Part shown: positions 47,201-56,322 of the stretch, piece after piece
Numbering within the stretch: the first letter of the stretch is position 1
Layout: each line of letters opens with the position of its first letter
Assembly: GCF_004217095.1 (NCBI RefSeq)
Contig: NZ_SHKO01000003.1
Span: 545,735 to 609,734, forward strand
Source: Advenella incenata
GTDB lineage: Bacteria > Pseudomonadota > Gammaproteobacteria > Burkholderiales > Burkholderiaceae_B
Length of the DNA stretch: 64,000 nt
Direction: 5' to 3'
Made by a program: the position numbers and the translations under genes
The notes under the pieces: model-generated
Database searches by the model: none
Told to the model about the DNA's origin: nothing
Seen by the model: the letters and a program-made list of their open reading frames with translations, nothing else

Positions 47201-48152
47201 GCGTAACCTGAGCCAGTTGAAGGCCGAGCATGCACCGGCTGCGCAGGCATCGTTTCAGTCCATGGTCAGTCGTGACAAATCGGTGGCCCAGGTGGTCAGC
47301 CAGGACGATATCGTGCAATGGAATTTCGGCCAGTTGCCGGAAATCATGGAAATCCGCAAGAAGAATGAAGTCTTCATCGGTTACCCGGCGCTGGTGGATC
47401 TGGGGCAAAGCTGCGCCATTGATGTTTTCGATGACCCCGATATTGCTGCACGCAAGCATCGACAGGGGTTGCTGCGCCTGTTTCGCATTGCCATGAAAGA
47501 CCAGTTAAAGCAACTGGCCAAATCCATTCCGGAGCTCACGCGCATGGGCATGCTGGCCGTTTCGTTGATGAATCAGGAGAGCCTGCGGGATCAGATTGTC
47601 GAAGCCGCCCTGGGACAGGCCTGCCTGGCCGAGCCTCTGCCGGCCAATGCCGAGCAGTTCGAAGCGCGTCGCCTGGATGCCAAGGGCCGCATCGGCTTGT
47701 TGATTCAGGAAGAGGCCCGGCTGGCGTTGGCCACCTTGACAGAATGGGCAGCACTGCAAAAGAAACTGGTCTCGGTACGTTCTTCGGCCAAGACGCTGCA
47801 CGACGATATCGTGGCCGGCGCCAGCGCCTTCATGACGGCGCAATTTCTGACCGATCACCCACACAGTCGGCGAGGCCATTATCCGCGCTATCTGAAGGCG
47901 GCGTCGGCGCGGATCGACAAATATCGCAGCGATCCGGCGCGCGATGCCCGCCTGATGCAGGACATGGCGCCGCTGGTGCTCAACTACCAGCGCATGCGCA
48001 GCGCGCTCAAAGGCCAGGCCGATGAACGGCTGGATGACTTTTTCTGGATGCTCCAGGAACTGCGCGTGGCTCTGTTTGCGCAGGAGTTGCGCACCCCGGT
48101 GCCGGTGTCGGTACGGCGTTTGCAAAAAACCTGGGAAAGCCTTAATCGTTGA
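44274..48152 (+). CDS. hrpA: ATP-dependent RNA helicase HrpA
   Basis: HrpA is a large DEAH-box helicase; in E. coli it resolves stalled or collided ribosomes on mRNA. The 1292 residues are full length. It has a charged N-terminal tail (KKKEDRAADTAKK), Walker A GETGSGKTT (about residue 64), the DEAH box IIIDEAHERS (about residue 161), SATID, and the conserved helicase motif QASANQRAGRCGR (about residue 381), followed by HA2, OB and a long DUF3418 C-terminal domain. The ATG has a weak ribosome-binding site. It ends 11 bases before dnaE. Confidence 0.95.
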   Translation: MKKKEDRAADTAKKPQNARQDTPSRPVRAPREIPPITYPEALPVSERRHEIAQALQENQVIIVSGETGSGKTTQLPKICLEAGRGRTRLIGHTQPRRLAATSVARRIAEELNTPLGELVGYQIRFNDRTGPDAAIKLMTDGILLSESQKDPLLRKYDTIIIDEAHERSLNIDFLLGFLRVLLPRRRDLKLIITSATIDADRFARHFADASGKPAPVIEVSGRLFPVEVRYRPVHFLDDEDEAKPARSAANEARRLDRDGEKELVDGIVAAVDECAAHGAGDILIFLPGEREIREAAEALRKHHPPSTQILPLFARMSQQEQERIFRPDTNQRRVILATNVAETSLTVPGIRFVVDSGLARVKRYSWRNKVEQLQIEPISQASANQRAGRCGRIGPGICIRLYDEEGFAQRAKFTDPEILRSSLAAVILRMKALRMSDIESFPFVDRPAGKAVADGYNQLQELGALDEQNALTAIGKTLSLLPLDPRIARMILAANDQHCLHELLIIAAALSIQDPRERPFNAREASEQAHVRFRDDKSEFMSYLKLWNWYEDAVRHKGSQRKLVTQLRSEFLSPLRLREWHDVHTQLLQLVREQGWRVNTTEATFEQVHRALLTGLLGNIGLKSEESAQYQGARDIRFVVHPGSALIKKSGKWIVAAELVETTRLFARCIANVDPRWIESAGAHLLKKHWSDPAFNASRGQVLANERATLYGLMVYSGRKVNYGRIAPAEAREIFIRQALVDGQITATLPFIEHNGKVIREIEKMEHQARRPDILIDDELIFAFYDKQIPADVCQTQTLVNWYGKLDQAAARQLLLNREDLMRHEASGITSDVFPKRTEWEGMSLALSYHFEPGSPKDGVTATIPVFLLNQVDPVQSEWLVPGMLKEKVLHLLKSLPQKLRRHCVPLPDYAQGFFERWFDKAANPDRSLLVALADDIRDELTIRVATSDFKPETLPAHLFMNFRVVDEHGRMLSAGRNLSQLKAEHAPAAQASFQSMVSRDKSVAQVVSQDDIVQWNFGQLPEIMEIRKKNEVFIGYPALVDLGQSCAIDVFDDPDIAARKHRQGLLRLFRIAMKDQLKQLAKSIPELTRMGMLAVSLMNQESLRDQIVEAALGQACLAEPLPANAEQFEARRLDAKGRIGLLIQEEARLALATLTEWAALQKKLVSVRSSAKTLHDDIVAGASAFMTAQFLTDHPHSRRGHYPRYLKAASARIDKYRSDPARDARLMQDMAPLVLNYQRMRSALKGQADERLDDFFWMLQELRVALFAQELRTPVPVSVRRLQKTWESLNR

Positions 48153-48163
48153 TACAATAGCTT

Positions 48164-51100
48164 ATGACTTCAGTAGATGCTTCTCCCTCATTTGTCCATT
48201 TGCGCACCCACTCGGAATTTTCCGTGGTGGACGGGACTGCGCGTATCAGCGAACTGGTGGCCGCCGCTGCTGCCTACTCGCAACCGGCCATTGCGCTGAC
48301 CGATTTATCCAATCTGTTTGGCTTGATCAAGTTCTACAAGGCAGCCAGGGGCAAGGGTATCAAACCCATTGCCGGGTGCGATGTGTGGCTGGCCAATGAG
48401 CAGGACCGCGACAAGCCATTTCGTGCGCTGTTGTTGGTGCAGAACCGGCAGGGTTATCTGGCCTTGTGCGAGGTGCTCTCGCGCGCCTGGACTGCCAATC
48501 AGTACAAGGGCAGGGCGGAATTGCAGCGCGAGTGGCTGGAAAACCAGCCAGGGCTGATCCTGCTTTCCGGTGGCATGGCTGGTGACGTTGGCCAGGCATT
48601 GCTCGCCGGGCGGGTAGACCAGGCCGAAGCGCTGGCACGTCGCTGGGCCGCGTGGTTCCCTCGTTCCTATTTTATTGAACTGCAGCGCACCGGCCCGCAA
48701 GCCGATGAGCGCTATGTGCAATTGGCCATGCAACTGGCGGCCCGTCTGGATCTGCCGGTTGTTGCCACCCATCCGGTACAGTTCACCCGGCCGGAAGACT
48801 TCCGGATGCACGAAGCCCGCGTCTGTATTTCCGATGGCGAACTGCTGGGCAACAAGGCGCGCACTCGCCGCTTTTCAGAAGACCAGTATGTGCTCAGTTC
48901 GGAGCAGATGGCCAGCAAGTTTGCCGATGTGCCATCGGCCATCGCCAATACCGTCGAAATCGCCCGTCGCTGCTCGCTGACGCTGTCACTGGGTAAACCG
49001 CATCTGCCCGATTTCCCAACGCCCGACAACAGCTCTCTGGACGAATATCTGGTCAAGCTGTCCGAAGATGGCCTGGAAATACGGTTAAAGCAACTGTACC
49101 CGGACGACCAGGAGCGCGAAAAGGCGCGGCCCGCGTATCAGGACCGGCTCAAACTGGAATGCAAGACGATCATTGGCATGGGGTTTCCCGGCTACTTTCT
49201 GATCGTGGCGGACTTCATCAACTGGGGCAAGCAGAACGGCGTGCCGGTGGGGCCGGGGCGCGGCTCCGGTGCCGGTTCGCTGGTGGCCTATGCCTTGGGC
49301 ATTACCGATCTTGACCCCTTGCGCTACGACTTGCTGTTCGAACGGTTCCTGAACCCCGAGCGGGTCTCCATGCCCGACTTCGATATTGACTTCTGCCAGG
49401 ATAACCGCGAGAAGGTGATTGAGTACGTCAAGGAAAAATACGGGCGCGACGCGGTCAGCCAGATTGCCACTTTCGGTACGCTGGGGGCCAAGGCGGTGGT
49501 ACGCGACGTGGGCAGGGTGCTGGAGCTGCCTTATTCCCTGTGTGATGGCCTGTCCAAACTGATTCCCTTCAATCCGGCCAACCCCTGGAGTCTGGCCAAA
49601 ACGCTGGAAGAAGAGCCTGAGTTTCGGCGTCGTTATGAGAATGATGAAGAGGTCAAGGCGATTGTTGATCTGGCGCGACCGCTGGAAGGGCTGACCCGCA
49701 ACGTCGGCATGCACGCCGGCGGCGTGCTGATTGCACCCGGCAAGCTGACCGATTTTTGCCCGCTGTATTGCCAGCCTGGCACCGATACCAGTGTGGTTTC
49801 CCAGTACGACAAGGATGACGTAGAGGCTGCAGGCCTGGTCAAGTTCGACTTTCTGGGATTGCGCAACCTGACTATTCTGGATTGGGCGGTGCGCTATGTC
49901 CGGCGCTTTAATCCGGCCATGCGCGACTTTGACATCATGTCGCTGTCGCTGGACGATCCCGGAGCCTATCGCATTTTGTGCGAGGGCAATACCACAGCGG
50001 TATTCCAGCTCGAGGGCCGGGGCATGAAAGAGCTGCTCAAAAAGCTGCTGCCCAATACGTTTGAAGACATTATTGCCGTGCTGGCGCTGTATCGTCCCGG
50101 TCCGCTGGAGTCGGGCATGGTTGATGACTTCGTCAACCGCAAGCACGGACGCGCTGAGGTCGATTATTTCCATCCCTCGCTGGAGTCTACGCTGCGCAGT
50201 ACCTACGGCGTTATCGTCTATCAGGAACAGGTGATGCTGATTTCCCAGATTGTAGGTGGCTACAGTCTGGGGGGCGCCGATCTGCTGCGCCGCGCCATGG
50301 GTAAGAAAAAGGCCGAAGAAATGGCCAAGCACCGGGAGCTGTTTGAAAAAGGTGCGGTGGAAAAAGGCTATGACGGCGACCTGGCCGTGCGCCTGTTTGA
50401 CCTGATGGAAAAATTCGCCGGTTATGGCTTTAACAAAAGTCACTCGGCGGCCTATGCGCTCATTTCCTATCAGACGGCCTGGCTAAAGGCGCATCATCCC
50501 GCCGAATTCATTGCCGCGACCATGTCTTCGGATATGGACGACACCGACAAGGTGCAGATTTTCTGGCGCGATGCGCTGGACAATGGCGTTGCCGTTCTGC
50601 CGCCTGATGTCAACGAATCGGTCTATCGTTTCGAGCCAGTGGAAGATGATGCCATGCGGGCAGGCAAGCCGCCGCGCACCATTCGCTTTGGACTGGGGGC
50701 AGTCAAGGGAACCGGGCAGGGCGCCGTCGAAGAGATTCTTCGGGCACGCGAGGCAGGCGGGCCGTTTCTGGACCTGTACGATTTCTGCAAGCGCGTCAAT
50801 CGCCACACCGTCAATCGCCGTACCATGGAAGCGCTGATTCGCGCCGGCGCGTTCGACGAACTCGAACGCAACCGTGCCGCGCTGCTGGCAGCCTTGACGC
50901 ATGCCATCGACGCGGCAGAACAGGCCGATCGCAGTGCCGATCAGGTCTCCCTGTTCGGTGACGATTCGGGCGCCATCGTGCAGGATCAGATGGCCCGTGT
51001 GCAACCCTGGAATCTGCATACCGAACTTATCGAAGAAAAGAATGCGCTCGGCTTTTATTTCAGTCATCATCTGTTTGATGTCTGGCGCGACGAGGTGCGC

Positions 51101-51688
51101 CGGTTTGCGCCCACCAAACTGTCTGGCATCAACGAGTCACGCGATGCGCAATGGGTGGCAGGCGTGCTGATCGGGCAGCGATTCTTTGCCAGTAACCGCA
51201 AGAGCCCAGGCCAGCCCGAAGCCGATGATCGGTTGTATTTCCTGTTGCTTGACGATGGCTCTGCCCAGGTGGAAATCATGTGCCCGGGCAGCGTGTATGA
51301 ACTGAATCGCCACATTCTGAAAAACGACAACCTGGTTATCGCGCGGATCAAGGCCAAGGTCAATCGCTTCAATGGCGGGCTGCGCATTAGTGCAGACAGC
51401 CTGTACGATTTGCAAAAGGCACGCGAGGAGCGGGCCCGCTGCCTGCAGATCGAAATTGCAGATGGCATGTCGGTCAGCATGCTCAAGTCTTTGCTCAATC
51501 CGTACCGGGCCGAGCCCGAGAACGGTATCCCCGGCGTGCGGGTGCAGCTCAGTTATGTTTCTGCCCGTCAGGGCTATAAATGCGACATTGAACTAGGCGA
51601 GGAATGGCGCGTGCGCATGGCCGATAGCCTGTTCGAACGACTGCGGGAACATCAGCAGTCCGGCTCCGTAGAGGTAAGCTATTCGTGA
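48164..51688 (+). CDS. dnaE: DNA polymerase III alpha subunit
   Basis: DnaE is the replicative polymerase subunit. The 1174 residues are standard for the DnaE1 form. It starts with a PHP domain (FVHLRTHSEFSVVDGTARI), then the polymerase core with the catalytic acidic motif PDFDIDFCQDNREKV (about residue 402) and GPGRGSGAGSLVAY (about residue 360), HhH and OB-fold domains (about residue 1000 onwards, SGINESRDAQWVAGVLI) and the C-terminal tau-binding region. It overlaps the next gene by four bases (GTGA), an unusual tie between replication and envelope genes. Expression may start at a TACAAT box near the hrpA end. Confidence 0.97.
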   Translation: MTSVDASPSFVHLRTHSEFSVVDGTARISELVAAAAAYSQPAIALTDLSNLFGLIKFYKAARGKGIKPIAGCDVWLANEQDRDKPFRALLLVQNRQGYLALCEVLSRAWTANQYKGRAELQREWLENQPGLILLSGGMAGDVGQALLAGRVDQAEALARRWAAWFPRSYFIELQRTGPQADERYVQLAMQLAARLDLPVVATHPVQFTRPEDFRMHEARVCISDGELLGNKARTRRFSEDQYVLSSEQMASKFADVPSAIANTVEIARRCSLTLSLGKPHLPDFPTPDNSSLDEYLVKLSEDGLEIRLKQLYPDDQEREKARPAYQDRLKLECKTIIGMGFPGYFLIVADFINWGKQNGVPVGPGRGSGAGSLVAYALGITDLDPLRYDLLFERFLNPERVSMPDFDIDFCQDNREKVIEYVKEKYGRDAVSQIATFGTLGAKAVVRDVGRVLELPYSLCDGLSKLIPFNPANPWSLAKTLEEEPEFRRRYENDEEVKAIVDLARPLEGLTRNVGMHAGGVLIAPGKLTDFCPLYCQPGTDTSVVSQYDKDDVEAAGLVKFDFLGLRNLTILDWAVRYVRRFNPAMRDFDIMSLSLDDPGAYRILCEGNTTAVFQLEGRGMKELLKKLLPNTFEDIIAVLALYRPGPLESGMVDDFVNRKHGRAEVDYFHPSLESTLRSTYGVIVYQEQVMLISQIVGGYSLGGADLLRRAMGKKKAEEMAKHRELFEKGAVEKGYDGDLAVRLFDLMEKFAGYGFNKSHSAAYALISYQTAWLKAHHPAEFIAATMSSDMDDTDKVQIFWRDALDNGVAVLPPDVNESVYRFEPVEDDAMRAGKPPRTIRFGLGAVKGTGQGAVEEILRAREAGGPFLDLYDFCKRVNRHTVNRRTMEALIRAGAFDELERNRAALLAALTHAIDAAEQADRSADQVSLFGDDSGAIVQDQMARVQPWNLHTELIEEKNALGFYFSHHLFDVWRDEVRRFAPTKLSGINESRDAQWVAGVLIGQRFFASNRKSPGQPEADDRLYFLLLDDGSAQVEIMCPGSVYELNRHILKNDNLVIARIKAKVNRFNGGLRISADSLYDLQKAREERARCLQIEIADGMSVSMLKSLLNPYRAEPENGIPGVRVQLSYVSARQGYKCDIELGEEWRVRMADSLFERLREHQQSGSVEVSYS

Positions 51689-52863
51689 ATACATCCGCCA
51701 CACCACCGATCGTCCAGGACGTGCCGCAAGCGGCAGCATCCCCTGCAACAGCGGTTGAGAAAACGACCAGACCGCTACGCATCGTGCACTCCGAAGCGGC
51801 GGTGTCTTTTGGCGGACAGGAGCACCGTATCTTCAAGGAAATGCGCGCCATGCGCAAGCGCGGGCACCATATGGAGCTGATCTGCCGGCCAGAAGCCCAA
51901 CTGGTGGCGCGCATGCGTGATGAAGGATTTGTCGTGCACACGGTTCCCATGGGTGGGATCGTCAATTTTGTCAAAGGGGTCGCCGCGATTCGCCGAATCC
52001 TGAGCCAAGGACGGTTTGATGTGCTCAACACGCACAGTCGCAAGGATACGCTGATCGCCGCGCTGGCCGGGCGTCTTGCCGGCACCCCGCTCATTGTGCG
52101 TACCCGGCATCTGGCCATTCCCATTGGCTCGCTGCTGTCCTATACCTGGCTGCCGCACAAGGTCGCTACGGTCAGCAACCATGTGCGGCAAATGGTGCTG
52201 GACAAGGGTGTTGCGCCAGAAAAAGTGGCTACGATTTATTCCCCGGTCGAGCCGCCTGCGCCCGTGGCGCAATCGACGCTGCGCGAGGAACTGGGACTGA
52301 GCAGTTCGGCGATCGTGGTGATTTGTGTCGCGGTGATGCGTGAAAAAAAAGGTCACATCTTTCTCATCGACAGCATGAAGGCCTTGTTTGAACGCTATCC
52401 GGATCTGCATCTGGTGCTGGTCGGCGCCGGTTCGCCAACGTTTGAAAAAGTCGACAAGCATATTGCCGACAGTGGCTTGCAGCAGCGCGTACATCTTATG
52501 GGTTACCGAAAGGACGTACCCAATCTGCTTGCCGGCAGCGACATATTTGCCCTGGCTACCGAACAGGAGGCCTCGGGCACGGTATACGTGGAAGCGCAAA
52601 TGAGCGGTCTGCCGGTCGTGGGCACCGATGTCGGTGGTGTTTCCGAGATGCTCAGAAACGGCGAAACCGGTATCCTGGTCCCCCTGCATGACGCCGCCGC
52701 GCTTACTCAGGCGCTTGATACGTTGATTCAAAATCCGGCATTACGCACGCAGATGAGCCGCGCCGCGCATAAATGGCTTTATGATGAAGCTGTGTTTTCT
52801 CCGGAAATGCTGGCCATCAATACCGAAGCCGTTTACTGCAAATGGCTGGATGAAAAATCATGA
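51685..52863 (+). CDS. Glycosyltransferase family 4, probable LPS core enzyme
   Basis: This 392-residue GT-B glycosyltransferase has an N-terminal acceptor domain beginning RIVHSEAAVSFGGQEHRIFKEM (core HSEAAVSFGGQEH, about residue 33) and a C-terminal GT4 donor domain with ALATEQEASGTVYVEAQMSGLPVVGTDVGG (core EQEASGTVYVEA, the E-x7-E motif, about residue 295). The start is a GTG overlapping the dnaE stop, behind GAGGTAAG. It overlaps the deacetylase gene as ATGA. Together with the downstream GT9 gene, a role in LPS core assembly is likely. The sugar is unknown. Confidence 0.88.
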   Translation: MNTSATPPIVQDVPQAAASPATAVEKTTRPLRIVHSEAAVSFGGQEHRIFKEMRAMRKRGHHMELICRPEAQLVARMRDEGFVVHTVPMGGIVNFVKGVAAIRRILSQGRFDVLNTHSRKDTLIAALAGRLAGTPLIVRTRHLAIPIGSLLSYTWLPHKVATVSNHVRQMVLDKGVAPEKVATIYSPVEPPAPVAQSTLREELGLSSSAIVVICVAVMREKKGHIFLIDSMKALFERYPDLHLVLVGAGSPTFEKVDKHIADSGLQQRVHLMGYRKDVPNLLAGSDIFALATEQEASGTVYVEAQMSGLPVVGTDVGGVSEMLRNGETGILVPLHDAAALTQALDTLIQNPALRTQMSRAAHKWLYDEAVFSPEMLAINTEAVYCKWLDEKS

Positions 52864-53741
52864 CAGACAATGCAAAAAATGTTCCGGTGCTCATGTATCA
52901 CCATGTGCATCCGCTCAAAAGCCCTCTCAATGTGCAACCCGATGTATTTGAGCGCCAACTGGCTGCCTTGAAGGGCGCGGGCTATCGTTCGCTGACGATC
53001 GAGCAATTTGCCGATTACCTGAACGGCGCGCCGGTGCCCGACAAATCGGTGTTGATCACTTTTGATGATGGTTATCTGAATAATTACACTTACGCCTATC
53101 CGTTACTGAAAAAGTATGGGATGACGGGGGTTTTGTTTGTCGTCACCGGGTGGGTGGGAGAAGGGGAACCGCGCCCGACCACTGCGAATGCCAGCCTTGC
53201 AGACCTGCCGGCTGCGTTCGTGCATGAGGAGTCCAAGCATCTGGTGGCTTCCGGCGAAACGGACAAGGTCATTCTGCGCTGGTCCGAATTGCAGGAAATG
53301 GATGCCAGCGGCGTTATGCAGATCCACTCGCATACCCACACGCATACCCGCTGGGACAAGGTTGCCTCAAGCCGTGAAGAAAAAATCGAAAAAATCAGTG
53401 AAGAGCTGGCGCTGTGCCGCGGGCTGATCGCCCAGCGACTTAACAAGCAGGACGATTTTATCTGCTGGCCTCAGGGATATTTCGACGAAGATTACAAGCA
53501 GGCGGCCCGGGATCTGGGCTTTCGCTATTTTTTCACGACTGACGCCTATGGCTTTAACAAGCCGCAGGGTGACGCGGAAAATATCTACCGCATTGCCGTG
53601 TCCAACCGTAGTGGCAAATGGCTGCTCAATCGGCTGTTTTACGCCAGAGACACATTGGCCGGACGTCTTTACGGCAAATTCAAGAAATGGAAAAAGATGC
53701 GTCGTGAAGCCAAAAAACGGGCCCGCGAAGCCCGCGCTTAG
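52860..53741 (+). CDS. Polysaccharide deacetylase family protein
   Basis: This 293-residue protein contains a NodB-like carbohydrate esterase 4 domain: VLMYHHVHP near residue 10, the catalytic metal motif VLITFDDGYLNN (about residue 64), and a histidine-rich metal segment IHSHTHTHTRWD (about residue 157). It ends in a strongly basic tail (about residues 270-293). No signal peptide is evident, so it probably acts in the cytoplasm on a lipid- or nucleotide-linked sugar. Coupled to the GT4 gene, it most likely deacetylates an amino sugar of the LPS core. Confidence 0.88.
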   Translation: MTDNAKNVPVLMYHHVHPLKSPLNVQPDVFERQLAALKGAGYRSLTIEQFADYLNGAPVPDKSVLITFDDGYLNNYTYAYPLLKKYGMTGVLFVVTGWVGEGEPRPTTANASLADLPAAFVHEESKHLVASGETDKVILRWSELQEMDASGVMQIHSHTHTHTRWDKVASSREEKIEKISEELALCRGLIAQRLNKQDDFICWPQGYFDEDYKQAARDLGFRYFFTTDAYGFNKPQGDAENIYRIAVSNRSGKWLLNRLFYARDTLAGRLYGKFKKWKKMRREAKKRAREARA

Positions 53742-54133
53742 CGCGCTCTGGTGTTTACCGTCGTGGGTAACCAGGGCTTCTGCTTGACGCGCGACGGGCA
53801 TACGTATGCTACGGAACATGGGGGGGCGTTGAACCCAGGGCTCATGTTAAAAGTGATCCTGACCTTACCAATGAGACATTTCCCGGTGATCCGGCGCGTT
53901 CGTAACGCGGCTGCACCGTTGGACATCCTTGGCAACGTTACGCAGAGTGGGTCGGGAAAAAACTGATGAATGATATCTGCTGGGTGAGTATCTGAAACGC
54001 CTAAAAGCAGAAGATAGTATTAGCAGAAGATATTATTCATCAGGGCCGGTTAGCACAGAAGAGGCAACCAGGCGGTCGGGGGCGAACGTTTTACATCACA
54101 TCATCAAAGATCACGTCCGCCCGCTGCTCATAA
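53742..54133. other. 392-bp spacer, no convincing gene
   Basis: The spacer separates the deacetylase gene from the convergent hydrolase. A 71-codon plus-strand frame (53751-53966) and minus-strand frames here have no family features. The right half is AT-richer and contains a 16-bp duplication. Confidence 0.4.
54006..54037. repeat. 16-bp tandem duplication
   Basis: AGCAGAAGATAGTATT (54006-54021) is followed directly by AGCAGAAGATATTATT (54022-54037), one mismatch. It lies in the spacer on the left edge of the hydrolase-hxlR islet. Confidence 0.65.
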
Positions 54134-54802
54134 TTATTGATATTTATCCAACTTCGTTTCCGGCCCATTCTTTGCAATTTCCTGAGCTTTATCAAAGCTT
54201 TCCATTAGACATTTGTACTCGGGGCATACATGCTCGGCAAGAATCTGTGCAAAACGGGATCCTTCAGGTCTGTTCCATGTACGCATCAGTTCAGCGACAA
54301 TGGCGAACGTGTCCGTAGGAATGGCGCCGGCCTGAGCAACGCGCGCAATAGTGGCGTCAGTTGCCAATTTACTCCAGTTACCCGAAGCATCCACGACACA
54401 ATAGACTTTGTAGCCTTCTTCAATTGCGCTGACTGCGGGAAACGCCATGCAGACGCTGGTAAGCGTGCCGGCAATGATCAGTGTTTTGCGTCCGGTCTTT
54501 TCAACTTCTTTAACGAACAACGGGTTGTCCCACGTGTTAATTTGACCGGTACGAGGCACATAAACGGCATGGGGAGCGTGGGTATGAATTTCCGGGATAA
54601 GTGGACCGTTGGGACCGTCAGGCACCGAGGCCGTCGTGATCACCGGAATGTTCAAAAGCGTCGCAGTTTTTGCGATCGCAGTAACGTAGTGTCGCAAATC
54701 TGGAACAGGCACGTCTCTAACTGTATTAAATAGTCCACTTTGGTGGTCAATGAGTAAAATGACTGAGTCATCGGGATCAAGCATACCGTTCGTAGCAGAC
54801 AT
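54134..54802 (-). CDS. Isochorismatase-family hydrolase (YcaC-like)
   Basis: This 222-residue cysteine hydrolase belongs to the isochorismatase superfamily, closest to YcaC. The catalytic aspartate is in [12 protein letters not shown] (about residue 18), the family segment [17 protein letters not shown] lies near residue 86, and the nucleophilic cysteine is in [15 protein letters not shown] (about residue 118). The C-terminus is about 20 residues longer than I would expect. AGGAG precedes the ATG. It is divergent from an HxlR regulator 151 bases away, which probably controls it. Base composition looks AT-richer than in neighbouring genes. The substrate of YcaC proteins is unknown. Confidence 0.9.
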   Translation of the reverse strand: MSATNGMLDPDDSVILLIDHQSGLFNTVRDVPVPDLRHYVTAIAKTATLLNIPVITTASVPDGPNGPLIPEIHTHAPHAVYVPRTGQINTWDNPLFVKEVEKTGRKTLIIAGTLTSVCMAFPAVSAIEEGYKVYCVVDASGNWSKLATDATIARVAQAGAIPTDTFAIVAELMRTWNRPEGSRFAQILAEHVCPEYKCLMESFDKAQEIAKNGPETKLDKYQ

Positions 54803-54953
54803 GTGCAGCTCCTAAAGATTGAAATTTAAAGTGTCTGATTCTGTAAACTTTTAATTTGCAGAACAGTTCCAATATAGTCGGTGTCGGTCAACACAACAAG
54901 TAGTTACCACGGTGATACTGCCTGTGTGCACATGACGAATTTTTGGGGAAAAA

Positions 54954-55307
54954 ATGGTAACAAAAGCATTAAGAACAACTGCGAGCTGCCCAGTTGAAAC
55001 AACGCTAAAAGTGCTCAGCGGTCGATGGAAAGTCCTGATTATCCAGTTCTTACTTGAGCGGCCCAGACGATTTGGGGAATTGTCTCGCTGTCTGGGGCCA
55101 GTCTCTGCTCGATCTCTGACAAAGCAATTGCGCGAACTGGAAGAAGATGGCCTCATCATCAGGAAGGATTTTGAGCAAATATCGCCAAAAGTTGAGTACT
55201 CAGTCTCTGAGCTTGGCAAGATGGCCGAACCTATTTTGCACGCAATGGCTCTATTGGGTGAGGCGCTTGAAAGTAGAATGGAAAAATCAAGCCGGACGTC
55301 TAAATAA
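54954..55307 (+). CDS. HxlR family transcriptional regulator
   Basis: This 117-residue winged-helix regulator has the HxlR hallmark CPVETTLKVLSGRWKVLIIQFLL (core SGRWKVLII), with the conserved N-terminal cysteine at about residue 12 that often senses electrophiles or thiol stress. RRFGELSRCLGPVSARSLTKQLRELEEDGLI supplies the recognition helix (core RSLTKQLRELE). It is divergent from the YcaC-like hydrolase, the usual layout of an HxlR regulator and its target. The 151-base shared spacer has no clear operator. The composition is AT-rich compared with the window. Confidence 0.93.
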   Translation: MVTKALRTTASCPVETTLKVLSGRWKVLIIQFLLERPRRFGELSRCLGPVSARSLTKQLRELEEDGLIIRKDFEQISPKVEYSVSELGKMAEPILHAMALLGEALESRMEKSSRTSK

Positions 55308-55560
55308 ACAGATAGTCACAGCTAATTTCAATACCAAGCACCTATATTATTCTGCTTAGAGCGGGCACTTGAAGGCATGTACTTCACGCCAGGCCTGTGG
55401 TAATGACGGCTCCACGGCCGTGCTCAGTTGCGGCTGACCTTATTGATCCGTTTTCATGGTCTACCATCTGCTAGGCAAATTCCTGCTTATCGTTGCAGGC
55501 GTCATCAGTGTTGATGAGGCTTTCTCCGGAAAATGCCCAGTTGCGGTCAGCCGCCCTGCA

Positions 55561-56319
55561 TTACACCCAGCCGCGCAACCAATAGACCAATACACCCACA
55601 TACTCTTTGAGAATCGAGCGACTGCCGGCCAAGGCCCGTTCATTGGGGATGAAAAGCGAAAAGTTCTTATCGTCCGGTATAGTGATTTGGGCCGGATTAG
55701 GCGCGGCGGTGACTTCCAAGCCATATTTACTGAACGAGGCCATGGAGCGGGGCATGTGCAGGGCAGAAGTGACCAGTAAAATGGAACGGATCTGGTGGTC
55801 CCGCAATTGCTGCACGGTGAGTGCGGCATTCTCATGCGTGGTGCGGCTCTCATTTTCAAGAATAATGTCCTCGGCCGGCACGCCCAGGGTTTTGAGCCTG
55901 GCCGCCATGCCGCGCGCTTCGCTCACGTCGCCCGACAACGCGCCACCCGAGACCAGTATGCGAGGCGCTTTATGCTGGAAGTAGAGTTCGGCGGCCGTGT
56001 CCACGCGGGCAATCTTGGAGTCAGGCTCCAGCGGTTCAAACCAGTTGATGCGATTATTGGCCGTAGCGCCACCGAGCACGACGATGGCTTGCGCGGTCGG
56101 ATATTGCGCGGTAGGACGGTGCGGATAACTGTTTTCAAGAATTCCTCCAAACACGATGGAGGTAACGGGCAGGGACCAGATCAGTACCCACAGTATGCCG
56201 GCAAAAATAAGTGACAGCCCGCTACGCTTAAAGCGAATCAGGCACAGCACAAACCCCACGACCATCAGGAAAATACACAGGTTCAGGGGTACAACAAGAT
56301 TGATCAGTGAACTGAACAT
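55561..56319 (-). CDS. YdcF/ElyC family membrane protein (DUF218)
   Basis: This 252-residue protein has two N-terminal membrane segments (about residues 10-25 and 38-55) and a DUF218 domain: AIVVLGGATANNRINWFEP (about residue 80), a loop around RILVSGGALSGDVSEARGMA, ILENESRTTHENA (about residue 155) and ILLVTSALHMPRSMASF. ElyC-type proteins are linked to envelope integrity and undecaprenyl-phosphate metabolism. It starts three bases after the GT9 gene, so the two form an operon on the minus strand. Confidence 0.9.
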   Translation of the reverse strand: MFSSLINLVVPLNLCIFLMVVGFVLCLIRFKRSGLSLIFAGILWVLIWSLPVTSIVFGGILENSYPHRPTAQYPTAQAIVVLGGATANNRINWFEPLEPDSKIARVDTAAELYFQHKAPRILVSGGALSGDVSEARGMAARLKTLGVPAEDIILENESRTTHENAALTVQQLRDHQIRSILLVTSALHMPRSMASFSKYGLEVTAAPNPAQITIPDDKNFSLFIPNERALAGSRSILKEYVGVLVYWLRGWV

Positions 56320-56322
56320 GTT

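Noticed and set aside
49085..50443. 452-codon minus-strand frame antisense to dnaE
   Set aside because: dnaE is intact here with catalytic motifs, so this is a shadow frame.
53751..53966. 71-codon frame after the deacetylase gene
   Set aside because: No ribosome-binding site, no recognisable features, and competing frames of equal length on the other strand.
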